Of a stretch of 64,000 nucleotides of DNA, positions 44,734 to 56,500 are shown one piece after another. Every line of letters starts with the position of its first letter. The first letter of the stretch is position 1. A program made the position numbers and the translations under genes. The notes under the pieces are model-generated. The model did not search any database. It worked only from the letters and a program-made list of their open reading frames with translations, and was not told the DNA's origin. The stretch comes from Alentia gelatinosa (taxonomy: Eukaryota; Annelida; Polychaeta; Phyllodocida; Polynoidae): NCBI GenBank assembly GCA_950022655.1, contig OX465589.1:27209626-27273625 (forward strand), read 5' to 3'.

Positions 44734-45913
44734 TAAGTCGGCTGCGGGTGTTGAAGCACGCTCATGAGTGCCGCCGGCTTTATAGTCACTTGGAGTTGGT
44801 ATCCCGCCTGTGGTACCCGCCGTGGTGTGGGTACAGGGGGAGCCGCCGTGTTTTCGTAGCCGTGACCATATGTGAGCTTGTGGTTGCAGGCGTGCACCGA
44901 GTGACCGCACTTCCTGCCCACGGAGTCACAAAAGGTGCACTCATGCAACCACCGGATGCCCCCCTCTGTGTGGTCGTTGCGGTGGCGGCACCCCCTCTCG
45001 CCATTGAAGTCCCGGCACGGGGCCTCGCTCCCCCGGGTATGTCCGTACTCCGTGTTGTGACTGCCGTTGGAGGTGTGTGCGGAGGTCATAGCAAGCCGGA
45101 CACGCTCTTCCTGTATCCGGCCGTGCTCCGACCACCGCATCCTGCCGGATTCGACCTGGTCGAATACGTAGTTGGACCAACGTCTGACGCCGGCCCACGG
45201 CCGTGCCTGAGCGTCGACCGTTACCTGGTACAAGTGCTTAAACATGTGGTCCTTATCCTCGGAGTGCAAGGCGCGCTCGTCGCTTAACAGGGCCACAAAA
45301 CAACTTATATACTCGAGTGGCCCGAGGCTCGACCGTAGGTCCAATTTCTTATGCAGCGTGTACACACCGTCCCGGTCCATGAACATGTACGGCTTCGCTG
45401 TCGGCCTGCGGGCATTAAGATCAGAAAGTAGTGAGCTCCTACCTGTCGTCCGGTCGTGGCGCATGGCCTCACGGCCGAATTCCCGCTGTAGGTGTTCTTC
45501 AGTCGTATATGTTTCTCTGAGTGCCCGAGGCAGGGGAAGCAGGCGATCGGTTTGCTCCTGGGCCCAGTCCCGTGTCCGTTTGGCCGGTGAGCCCGTGAGC
45601 CGGTCCTCCGCGATGCCGGTCGGGAGATTTGCATTATGGCGTCCATCATGCCGTCCATCTGCCGGGACATTTTCGTAACATTGGTCCTGACTTCGCCGAC
45701 ATCTGTCCTGACCTCGTTCACGTCCGTCCTTACTCCCCCAAGGTTGGTCTCTAGGGCAGTTATACGTGAGGCCCGAGACCGTCCGCTAGTGCTCGTACCT
45801 TGCTGAGAGACCGACTCCACGTGGTCGCTCTCGGCCGTAGGTTGCTGCCGCAGGGTAATTTCAGAATCCGTCTCCGCTGCCGCGGATGCCGCCATCGCAC
45901 TTCTGGTCAACAT
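44733..45913 (-). pseudogene. gag: Gag-like protein of element 2 (frameshifted)
   Basis: The N-terminal frame (45,913-about 45,635) encodes a Ser/Thr-rich start and a heptad-like segment (VRTDVNEVRTDVGEVRTNV) in place of the element 1 coiled coil. Between about 45,635 and 45,575 the frame changes, and the conserved core continues (RTRDWAQEQ, MRHDRTTGRSS, KPYMFMDRDGVYT, RPWAGVRRWSNYVFDQVE) to 44,733. The Cys/His cluster is complete (PCRDFNGERGC ... CTFCDSVGRKC ... HAC). It ends in TAA overlapping the slippery heptamer. Two separate lesions (frameshift and stop) make a functional polyprotein unlikely. Confidence 0.85.
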
Positions 45914-46030
45914 AATTTACACAATAAATCGCTAAACCACTATATCGCTTGGTATGCCTCTCCTCGTCTGCCGATATTCAAGGGAATATGGAGACCCGAG
46001 GTACGAGGGGCGATAAGCCAAGGAGCGGAG

Positions 46031-46214
46031 TAGAAAAAGTACTTGTAGAGTGTAGGAGACCTGAGAAGCGTATGAGGCAGAGTACAGTGTCGACCTAGCG
46101 CACTTTGATGTTTAGTGCGGCCGATAGTGGAGAGGTGGCGCAGGGGTGCGCTAGTGTAGAGTGGTTTCACCAGGGGGGGCAATGATCACCCCTGACCATA
46201 GGCCATGGGCAACC
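46031..46214 (-). repeat. Split direct repeat B, outer copy (element 2)
   Basis: The 5' end of the element in transcription sense, ending GGCCATGGGCAACC. The flanking sequence begins AATGATAATG. The presumed promoter lies here, but no box is obvious. Confidence 0.92.
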
Positions 46215-47278
46215 AATGATAATGATGTACTGGAGATCTGGTGTAGGGGACTACTGCACGACTTATGAAAGATGGCATGTAAGTAAAGTAAACATGGGTC
46301 CCTATGTACTCATTGACTGTAATGTTCAGTTGTGATGTAATGTGATGTATCTGTTAATGGAGGTCCATGTTCTGATTGTCCGATCTATATGTAGACGGAA
46401 ACAGTGGAAGATTACTGTATTTTCATGTGAACTCTTTTCGTCTTTAACTCTTATAAAAATGTCTCTGCTATATTCTAGCGTCTCAGAAGCAATAATCAGG
46501 TGAATTATGAAATGATATCTAAAATACATGGCAAATGTGCGTCTCTCGCTTGGCATGCCGCGGCTTAAAGAATCATATGTTTGACTATACAGTTGGCTAT
46601 CTAAATATGCAAAGTCTTAACGAGCAGTCATTAAAGGTTCAACTCAAATGACCTGTGTATCACATAATTGCCGGTTTTCGGATACTACTTTTCTGTTAGA
46701 TGTTGCTTCCTCGAACGACGGAACACACTTACAGAGTCTGTCGAGTCATTGCTTACTTGTCGTGCAGGAACAAGTAGTGCTATCTAAGTGGACAATTTAC
46801 GAACCGCCGACGAACATATTCGTAGCTTACCAATCGCACCCGCCGACAACACATCGACCGAAAGGAAACTCTTGCTGATTTGCATAACTAATAGCAAATA
46901 ATGAGCAAGTACAATTCAACACAGATAGTTTACAGTCGAGGCCGAAGTAGTATTGTCCTGTGTGTTAATTGGTGTGGTGATGGCGGCTTGGGATTCCTCT
47001 GGCCGTTTCGGAAAATTTCTTTGGATTTTCCCTGTCTGTGATCACACTATCTAGTAGAACGGTGCTCCGCCGACTGTTGGACCGAAGAAAAAAAGTAAAC
47101 GGCTCGAGGTCTCAGGTGTTATACAAAAAGAAATGAAAACTCCATTGCTAAATCCTCCATGTTGGGAGGTTCATTCATAGCAGTTTACCTCTGGTGAATG
47201 TACCAATGAAAGAAAAACGTATAAAAAGAGAGAAGAATATCGCTTCCAAAGACTGCTCTAGGACACCCCGGCTGGTAC
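46215..47278. other. Gene-free stretch
   Basis: 46,470-46,560 (AGCAATAATCAGGTGAATTATGAAATGATA ... GCTTGGCATGCC) is a copy of a palindromic repeat also at 39,540-39,640 and 55,600-55,780. There are no genes. Confidence 0.45.
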
Positions 47279-47674
47279 TAAGAGGGGACCCCCACCTACC
47301 ACGATAGGCCACGACATGCTTCCCGATCGCTACGATTTGAATTGGCGAAATCGTGACCTATCGGGAGGTCCCCGAATCGTAGACCTCTGTCGTGATCCAA
47401 TCGGTGAATCATACGCGCTGACCACGATATCTTCCCGATAGGCTACGATACCTAACGACAGGCTACGAAATTTCCAACATGTTGGAAATTATCGGGACCT
47501 CTACGATTGGCGTTTTCATCGCAGCCTATCGTGAGCTGTCGTAAACGGAATCGCAGAAACCTGTTCCACCTACCACGATTTTGCCAGACCTCACGCTAGA
47601 ATCGGAATGGTGTCAGGAAGGCTGTCGTAAGGCCAATCAGGACCAGAATCGTCGTAGGTGGGGGCAGGCTTTTA
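47279..47674. mobile_element. CGAT-rich foldback/MITE, uninterrupted copy
   Basis: 396 bp starting TAAGAGGGGACCCCCACCTA and ending GTAGGTGGGGGCAGGCTTTTA. Its reverse complement matches both halves of the interrupted element at 11,026-17,035. About two dozen CGAT/ATCG-type words occur, with a perfect AATTTCCAACATGTTGGAAATT palindrome near the centre. An internal CCACCTACCACGAT box near 47,567 duplicates the terminal motif. Confidence 0.82.
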
Positions 47675-47682
47675 GGAGAAAC

Positions 47683-47815
47683 CAAATGAGAGTTAGTCGT
47701 GTTGCTGTTTATCGCACGACGGCAATGTCGTTTATTACTGCTCGAGGTGAAGCCGAGTGCAGTGATGTGCTACATTGCCAGAGTGCGGTAAACAACATGA
47801 CTAACTCGGGTTTGG
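47683..47815. repeat. GAGTTAG...CTAACTC foldback, copy 3
   Basis: GAGAGTTAGTCGTGTTGCTGTT pairs with AACAACATGACTAACTCGG. Inner arms GGCAATGTCG...CATTGCC and GAGGTGAAGCCGAGTGCAGTG. It is followed by ATTTATCCTACCCCGTCT, as in copy 2, and sits 9 bp from the CGAT-rich foldback. Confidence 0.7.
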
Positions 47816-50800
47816 TTTAGAATTTATCCTACCCCGTCTAAATTACTTCAGCATATTAAGAAATAACATAAAACTCACCCATAATCAGTGATAATCATTG
47901 GTAGTTTTTCAAATGACGTCATTTGACAACTGTATCCAACTAGAGCGATAAATTTCATTTTCCTGCACCATAGACCAAATACAGTCTGCTTATGTTAAGC
48001 CTATAGATTTTTTTATTATTAGGGTAGGATAATGGAGCCTCCTGAGTGTAGACAGAAATCGGCCACCACCATTTACTAAAGAACATCACGGACAACTGGC
48101 CGGAAATACCTGAGCGCGTGGTACCGACCTAAAACTCATTTAGAGCCTTGATTAGGGCTTCCTGATTTGTAGTATCGTATATATACGACTTGTCGAGTCC
48201 TATTGAGCTTCTGCATGGGACAGGAGGCTCTTGGTACTTTTTGTTTCCCTTTTTTTTAACCTTTACTGGCAACCCTCTTTATAGGAACTGAGTCTTTGAC
48301 CGTCTGGCAAGCAGAAGGATATAAAATTACAAGGGTATTGGCAATCCCTGACAGCATTTCTATGTACGCCTTAGCCTCTGGTATTTTCTATTCAGTTTAG
48401 GGAGTAGAACTAGATTGCCTACGGGGGTAGTTTTGAATCTCTCTACAGGCACAGTTCTGTATAGTATTTGGGGAAGGCATACTTTCGCATTCAATCTGTC
48501 GTCGGCTGTTGTTCATTCATCCGCCAGTGAAAGCGTTGGTTGCTAATGAGGCTCGAAGAACTAAGGTCAGGATTTTTCATAATATAAAACAAATAACATA
48601 AAAGCATAGATCCTGTACCACTAGTTGTACGAGTCAGCCTAAGCACCATGGAGAATCTGCCATGGAGAAACTGCGCATGTCAATGTTGCTGGTTAGCTCC
48701 TGGGAGCTGTTTCAAAACCATAGACTTCACTCGATTTTTGAAACAGCTCCCTGGCAGGTACACGCTGACCATGGAGATGGTGTACCAGTGTTGCTGTGGC
48801 AATGACCATTTTTTAATGTTTCGATTGAGAATGTGCATGTATCTAAACAAGAGACATGTTCAAGGTAATGAGGAGTTATATAATATTGCAACATCTTTGC
48901 CATTTTCATATGTGTTATATATGCGTAATATTAAAATGTAAGCTCTCCATATATCAATATGGTGATCTCCAGAGAACACCTTAAGTAAGGTTAGTAGGTT
49001 AGAGTAGATTAAAAACCTATCTTAACCCTATCAGTCCGAGTAATGCTTTGAGGCACTCCCAGGCAGGGGACGATGAATGCCTTGAGTTATTTCCATGCAG
49101 GGGACGACGAATGCCTCCAAGCATCTTTTGGGGCCATTACTGAAAACGGTATTCTTTGTGACAAAATTCACAGACTTTCTTAATTTTGTCAAAATAATTG
49201 AAAAACACTATAGGCATCATTAGTCAGTGTGAGTGTTCTATATGAAACTAAGACAACGCATATCAAATGCACCTGTTGAATAATTTCCGGTACCATTGTC
49301 ATAAGGGCATCGTCCCCTGGGGGTATATGGCTTAATATCTGTTGGACTTGGCATGTAGGCCTCCTGCAAGGTGTGTTAATCAATTCAGGAAAGTAATGTT
49401 GCATTACTTTCTATTCAGTCGTCCTATCGGTCTATGGCTAGGACTACTCCTCATGCCATATATATTGAGATGAGAAGCTTACGTTTTTCAGTTATTAAGC
49501 CCAATGCCCATCTACCGATTTCGGAACATTCATGTACCTTTGTCGGCGATAAACGGACGGTAATTTGTCTGAGGCAAGGCATCCTAACGGGGTCGGCCGT
49601 AGTCGGTAGATGTAGGACAGCTAGGCAAGGGTGTGCCACCGATTAGTAGACTGATTTGCTTAGGACTAATACCCACGAACCACTCTCCTCGATGTCTGCC
49701 CGTCGAGCGAAGGGTTACGTAATTTGCCTGCGACAAGTTTACCGAATCCTATACGATATATATTTTTTTTTAAATTACGCACAAATCATCACGAGAATGG
49801 TCTTCCTTTGTGGTTTCTCAAAGCATTACAATCATATCTCATTACATGTATTCCAGAGAGTACTTCCAGTTATACAATAGTACAAAAAAGAATATAAGCA
49901 GACCCACCACCACACGAGATAATACTCTACATGAGTGATGAGGAGAAGAGGATGATAAATGAAAAAATATATAGTAGAGCTTACCGAGCCGTAATTATTA
50001 GGTGACAAACATTATATCCGACACATTGATGTAAATAAAAAAAATAGAATTTCAATTTCAAATAAACAGGTATTGCATTTACATATACAGACATGATGCT
50101 TTGTGAGCTAATCGTTCAACCCATAATCGGTAGATGGGCATTGGGCTTTAGGTGAGCTTTTCCAAACAAGACCACATTTCATTTAATACAGCACCTTTGT
50201 TGCTGGAGGACACACTTTGCACATTCAAAACTTTATACTGCTAATGTAATCTGGTTGAGGCTTGAATGAATATCAATGCAACTTGTCTCCCATCGGGAAG
50301 CTTCACCTTCTATAATGGAGGTTATTGGCTCTTAGTCAATTTAGGAAGTGTAACTAGCTTGAATGAAGTCATGTCGTTTTTATCACAAATCGAATGCCCA
50401 TAATAATCTGTCGTCTACAGGAATCACTATCACTGTTTTTTTTTATCTAAATGACAATGCTTAATTCATCCCTTGTCTTCTTCCCATGGCATCCCCTCAC
50501 GAGTGACGTTTTACACTAATTGGCATCTTCTTGGTGTGAGCCCCACGCACGATTCTACGGTTCTTTTTTACCCTGAAGTCGCCTTCCCCATCAACAGCAG
50601 TTTGATGGATTCTGAATAACCAGTCTTTGCAATTTACTTTTAATTAGTTCACTTTCTGTTTGTTTAAATTCAGAAATCTGAATCAGTTCATTTCAGAGCC
50701 AATCATATCGTTTAAATTACACCTCAAAACGATATATCAGTTTCTTCCATTTGTGCTCTCAATTTGGGGACCTCATTCGTTTTAATTGCTCATTTCCGTG

Positions 50801-50921
50801 TTTTAATTGCGGAAAGGGTACAACTATGTCTTCAGTGTAAAAGCTGTTCACTACATATAGACTTCAAGATCTAACAAATTACCAGATCGTTTGACGAATT
50901 ACGAAGGGATTTTCCGTTGAT
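47816..50921. other. Gene-free stretch
   Basis: Contains the hairpin at 48,702-48,751 and a fragment of the GAATGCCT repeat (49,049-49,130). CCGATTTCGG-like words near 49,515 and a shared sequence with 50,130 (TAGATGGGCATTGGGCTT) hint at an inverted pair. There are no supported genes. Confidence 0.4.
48702..48751. repeat. Short hairpin element, copy 2
   Basis: GGGAGCTGTTTCAAAA pairs with TTTTTGAAACAGCTCCC around the loop word CATAGACTTCACTCGA. Same arms and loop start as 29,505-29,550. Confidence 0.7.
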
Positions 50922-51397
50922 CATTACCCCATATCCCTGAATGAAGCAAGATGAAAGCCGGAGTGGGCTAATAAAATTGTATTTAATTTTGTATGTCTTA
51001 TTGATATGAATAAGTTGGTATACAATGAATATCAATAATAATAATAATAAATGTATAATTGACAGATGTATTTTGATGTCAATTATGAATATTTCATGAC
51101 ATAATAAGTGAAGTTATTATGGATTATTACATAAGTATGAAGTACATGTAATAATAAAAATAGCCCTAGGAGTGAAGCGAGTAGGAGAAAAAGGTGAGGG
51201 TGGGTGGGTGGGTAGAAAAATGGTATGTGCGTACGGTATGACACCTGAGCAAAGTGTGAGACAGTGGAGAGTGTTGAGCTAGCGCACCTTGATGAGTGGC
51301 GCAGCTGACAGGGGAGAGGTGGCGCAGAGGTGCGCTAGTGTAGAGGTGCTTCACCAGGGGGGCAATGACCACCCCTGACCATAGGCCATGGGTAACC
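50922..51397 (-). mobile_element. Solo A-B remnant of the element 2 Ngaro family
   Basis: 476 bp containing one A block (from CATTACCCCATATCCCTGAA), the linker (AGCCCTAGGAGTGAAGCGAG) and one B block ending GGCCATGGGTAACC. It is collinear with 41,059-41,537 but lacks the second A, the ORFs and the second B. This is the product expected from recombination between the two B copies of a full element, the equivalent of a solo LTR. It is about 85-90% similar by eye to element 2, so it derives from a different insertion. Confidence 0.88.
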
Positions 51398-52890
51398 CAT
51401 TATCCTCTTAGGCTATTTAGCTGTTTTCTTTAGCCTGATCTCAGTCCCTGGAATAAACCGCACTACTTCCTGTCCACCTTCGCCAAGCTTTCTAGGCTGT
51501 GGATAGAGTACAGCATTCTAATTTTTTTTTCTCAAATAATAAGTGTTCATAGTAAAATGTTTGTTGATGAAATTTAAATACACCCACTAGTAAATCATGA
51601 CCAGGCTTTGTGATCTTAGGTTTGTGCTTCCCTGGTCGAAGATAACGTCAGTGTTGTATGAATACTAGCGTTTCCTTCCATTTCAATAGAAATTCTGGGT
51701 ACCACAGATGTTCATTAGAGAATTCGATAGCATCTCTCCCGGGATGTATCACTCATTCACAGAATGTTTTTATACTAGTCTTATCGAAGTTTCTGATTTC
51801 TTACAATTTGTTGCTCTCCTTAATCAAAGAATTTTAAATCGAACAATCGAAATGAAGTTAAATTAAAAGTAAAAAGATTAAAATGAGGCAAAGAAAATAA
51901 AGCTAGTACACCTGATGAAGGGTGTTTATGCCAGGTCGATTATGATTTCAATCCTTTAATTTTTCATCGAACTCACTTAACCCTGATAGGTCACTGGGTA
52001 CCAGGACTAATTCAACTCAATCGGTAAATGGTGCTGTCATTCCAGATATCAAATTTTTAAACATAGTGATCTATCATCTTAGAATCACACTGAGATCTAA
52101 CTAACATATCTACATCGAAACCCTTGCCAGTCAAAATACCTCGACTCTTTGATCGCTCTTTCTTTTAAAAACACACACCTCCCTGATGTGACCAGCCGCA
52201 GAAGGGCCAGTCATACTTGCTCATATATTGTCAGTTTTCCTTGACTTAAAGATTGGTTGTATAAAGCTTCTGTAGTTATAGAGATATGTACATGGCGGTT
52301 GTAGCAACCACCTAAGGCGGCTGACAATGATACATCCAAACGATCTTCTGCCTACACCATCGACGTAAATGTACCGCTTCCCTATGACAATGGTACGTGT
52401 TTCTGTTGTCTCTAGTTGCATTAATCTCCCGTCTCCACGTCGGAAAACTGCAGTTTCATGGTTTTATACGTCAATGAATTCCTGAAACTGGAAACAGCGG
52501 CTATGAGAGTGGGAATGAATATCGATATCCTCTCAAGTCACTCTACATTTACATGATCACTCATTTATTATCAGTACTCTCATTTTCTAGTGGCTGGTGT
52601 ATCATAAACTGACCACATGAATTAGAAGATCATTCGCGTACAATCTCTACATGAAACAACCTTGATAGAGGTAGTTTTCTATCTCTTTGGTTTGGTTCAC
52701 TTTTATGAACGGGACTGTTACGCCTATAAAAACCCAGCGAGACACTTTTTGAAAATATTTCGGCGGGTTAATAATGACTCGTTCGTGAGGTATTGAATTG
52801 AAATATGCAGCTATTTGATATTTCTTATGGGTACAACGGTTTGAAAACAGGTGAATTGTGTGAATGCATTTTCGACTATCTTTAAAATTT
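51398..52890. other. Gene-free stretch
   Basis: No gene or repeat is recognised in this AT-rich interval. Confidence 0.4.
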
Positions 52891-53580
52891 CCACCTGAGA
52901 GTCGTATGAGCAGGCCAACTCAACCTGAGAGTCGTATGAGCAGGCCAACTCAACCTGAGAGTCGTATGAGCAGGCCAACTCAACCTGAGAGTCGTATGAG
53001 CAGGCCAACTCAACCTGAGAGTCGTATGAGCAGGCCAACTCAACCTGAGAGTCGTATGAGCAGGCCAACTCAATCTGAGAGTCGTATGAGCAGGCCAACT
53101 CAACCTGAGAGTCGTATGAGCAGGCCAACTCAACCTGAGAGTCGTATGAGCAGGCCAACTCAACCTGAGAGTCGTATGAGCAGGCCAACTCAACCTGAGA
53201 GTCGTATGAGCAGGCCAACTCAACCTGAGAGTCGTATGAGCAGGCCAACTCAACCTGAGAGTCGTATGAGCAGGCCAACTCAACCTGAGAGTCGTATGAG
53301 CAGGCCAACTCAACCTGAGAGTCGTATGAGCAGGCCAACTCAACCTGAGAGTCGTATGAGCAGGCCAACTCAACCTGAGAGTCGTATGAGCAGGCAAACT
53401 CAACCTGAGAGTCGTATGAGCAGGCAAACTCAACATGAGAGTCGTATGAACAGGCCAACTCAATCTGAGAGTCGTATGAGCAGGCCAACTCAACCTGAGA
53501 GTCGTATGAACAGGCCAACTCAACCTGAGAGTCGTATGAACAGGCCAACTCAACCTGAGAGTCGTATGAACAGGCCAACT
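52891..53580. repeat. 30-bp minisatellite, 23 tandem units
   Basis: The unit CAACCTGAGAGTCGTATGAG + CAGGCCAACT repeats 23 times with almost no variation through 53,370. Variant units cluster in the last seven (CAGGCAAACT, CAACATGAGA, ATGAACAGG, CAATCTGAGA), with one isolated variant near 53,071. Because 30 is divisible by three and the unit is stop-free in three of six frames, long open frames exist on both strands: minus 52,811-53,701 with decapeptide ELACSYDSQV, plus 52,864-53,592 with PESRMSRPTQ, and minus 52,882-53,553. Variants change amino acids in these frames, so there is no sign of protein-level constraint. A real repeat protein on the minus strand (40-residue unique N-terminus from 53,701) cannot be excluded. 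Confidence 0.97.
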
Positions 53581-56500
53581 CCCCCATCTTAGGGCCGAGT
53601 TGTTCCCGCCCTCTCGTCCGGAATCCCTCCTCTTCCAGTTTGACGAGTGTTCCGTTCACCCCTCCACCTATAATAGCGGCTTCACCCTCTGTGGGTTCCA
53701 TGGCCCGCCAGTTCTTGTGCTATCCGCCGGGTTAGTTCTGTGCCATCCAAAGTACAGTAAGCAAATCCAATTATGCACCAAATCGAAGTAAGTCTCGAGA
53801 CGCGTCCTTCTTGGTTTGGAAGAGCGAGGGGAATGACGGTTTAGCAGAGAACGTGACGTCTTGCGTTATGATATCGTGAGGTAGTCAAACAACTAACCTA
53901 TAAACGTGCGTGCCAGCAGACTTTATATATCAATATATGTATAAAAAGAATTTCTCGCAAAGAAGTGACTTTCTCAACCTCCAAAAGAGAAGAGAACCTC
54001 ACTCTGTGTCAGACCACCCCCAACAGGGAGGACAGACATTCCGGGAGAACTTTTTTCCAATAAATAATCAATATACGTATATGTATACTATTTTCACGAA
54101 ATTCACGAAAGTGCGATCGGATGGTTCAGTGAAAAATCCACCCAAATTAGTTTGGTCACACGCTAGGAAATGATTTGCACCCATCACCAATGTTTGTACA
54201 AGACACTTTTCCCCACAGATTGGGGTCTACTAAAATACATTTTCGATAGATTTGGCATACTCTACCGTCTTCTCTTGGGCATATCAAAAATGAGTGTGCA
54301 CGGTATTCTTGACTACGGAAATACAAATAGCATTAGGGAAAACACTAGTGGTAAATATATATTAGAGAGAAACAGGCTTTATGTACAAGTCTTCGCCGGA
54401 ATCACTTTAAGCTGTGAATATTCCCTCGAGTGCACAACTGCGTAATTGAGTAATTAATTTTGCATTGTGTCGGTAATACTCCCGAACAATGATGGTCAGT
54501 AGTTCATGCCTTCTTAAAATAATCAGATAAAATCTGCGTTCAGTGAGATTGACAGACCTTGATGTATTTTTTCAAACAGCTGACCATTGAACAGTCCCTA
54601 ATGGTTCGATGAAGGGGAACTTGTTGTTCACAGCCTTAGAATGGAGAGGATTGTTTCCAATAAAAACGGACATGGAATCTTCCATCCGCCTACTCCTACT
54701 CAACACCCTAACCCGGCCACTGTTAAACTGATTTCTTTAAGAAGACTTCAGTTTCGTCAAGTGATTTCTTATTTTGCACAAACGAAAAGAAAATGACATA
54801 GAATTTCCTAGATATTTCCTTAGTCATTCCGGTTGAGTCAATCATATCATATAGAAAACAGGACGCAACGTTTAGTCGTAAATAAATGCGGCGGTTTACC
54901 TGCATTACCATGATGAGGGTATATTTTTCTAAATACTTTTTTCAGGTTTTCTCCGATAAGAGTTCTTTTATTTTAAGTTAAAAATTCGTCAGAACTGCAT
55001 ACTCGTCTAGTGGACATCAAAATCTTTAGAGAAAACTGTTAGGAGTGGTGTTCTAAATGTTTAAAACCAGCCATAAAGTCTGTCTAACGCAGCTGGGGAG
55101 TAGAGCTTATGAAACATAGCACACAGCTCTAAAACTTTAGTACTTCTCATTGTTTTATACAAGTGACTACTGGTTACTTTGAACGGGCTATAAGCAGAAG
55201 ATGATGATAATAATTTCTGAGGACTGCCCCCCTTCAGATTCTGACAAAGCTGGATAGGCTTAATAACTTCTTTTCATACCAAACATTCAACCATCACATT
55301 TCATTATTTATTCATTCAACTTTTTCCTATACTCATCAGAGTTGTATATTGGGATCATATTTGTTCGTGTTCTACCCTCCATCAATCCCAACAGGAAGAA
55401 CTGATTGTACCAGATGTTGCGATGTCATATAAAAAACAAACAAAAGAAATAACCTGATAGTGAATCTTAACACACACGACTGGTGTCTGTGGGAGTCTGG
55501 CAGCAACTCCCAGATGTGCGCTCAGCACCACCCTCTTCTACCGTGGTGTATCTTTAGTCGGCGACACTCCAAGCCAGTCAAAGCAGCGATCTCCAGAATC
55601 GCCAACAACAATTTGCGTGTATGTGCGATATTATTTCATAGTAATATCTCACACCAATAATGTAGCATCTCTGACGCAATAATCAGGTGAAATATGAAAT
55701 AATAGCTCACATATATATGCCATTTTGTGTTGCGTTGAAATCGCCGCGTTACTCGCTTGGTGTGTCTCCAGCATAAGGCAAGGTAATAATTCCGCAGCAC
55801 CTCACTCTCTATGCAGAGGCGTTATAACAAGCACAGTCTTAGTTAGATATAGTTAAAACACACCACTGTGTTACACTTATAACATTATCCACCAACAGTA
55901 AAGTCAATGCTGAAAGCAATCAGGTTTGACATTGACAAGTTTTACTCCTAATTCATCGGTATCGGCAAACTACCAACTGATACATTAAGGCTTTACTATA
56001 GATGGGTGTGCAATGTCTGGTGACATCTAATCGACTCAGGGGGAGTTGCAGGAATGCAGAAAATTCTAGCATTCTCGAGTGTGTACAATTAGACTGACTT
56101 GGACTTTAATGAGTTTTCCAATTATAATTCCTAATTGGGGAGTCATTGGTTGTGTTGATGTGTCTGTTAGAACAGGAAATTCCTGATAACGAGCTGCTCG
56201 GTTACTCGCTTATCGTTTATAGTCTGCGTGTACAATTGATTGAATGGCGCGTATTTCCTAGGTTAGCACCGCATTCAGTAATTCCCCCTTTCTATGAGGT
56301 TAGTGACCAGGACAAGGGCAAGTCCAGGTACATGCAAATTAATCAAATTTGCGAGGGAGAATACTTTGCCAACATACATGCACTGCTAAGCTGATACATG
56401 GAAGACACATCTATAATCCTGATTGGTTCCTCGGATGTTCAAGCAAGATGTCTTTATCTGTTTGTTCGGGTAGTTCAACGTCCAATATGTTTTATTACAT

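Larger units (their letters stand above)
41059..46214 (-). mobile_element. Ngaro-like YR retrotransposon (element 2), degenerate
   Basis: 5.16 kb with the same architecture as element 1 but a distinct family: A1 41,059-41,306, B1 41,353-41,537, A2 41,538-41,785, ORFs on minus, B2 46,031-46,214. Repeat copies differ by about three (A) and four (B) changes, so the insertion is somewhat older. The coding region has a gag frameshift, a gag stop at the frameshift site, an RT deletion and two further 1-nt lesions. Left flanking sequence (about 40,980-41,058) resembles one arm of a dispersed palindrome also seen at 46,470-46,560 and 55,600-55,780, so it probably inserted into older repeat DNA. Confidence 0.92.

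Noticed and set aside
52891..53580. A CRISPR-like array of 30-bp repeats
   Set aside because: Units are head-to-tail with no spacers, in a eukaryotic repeat-rich context; it is a minisatellite.
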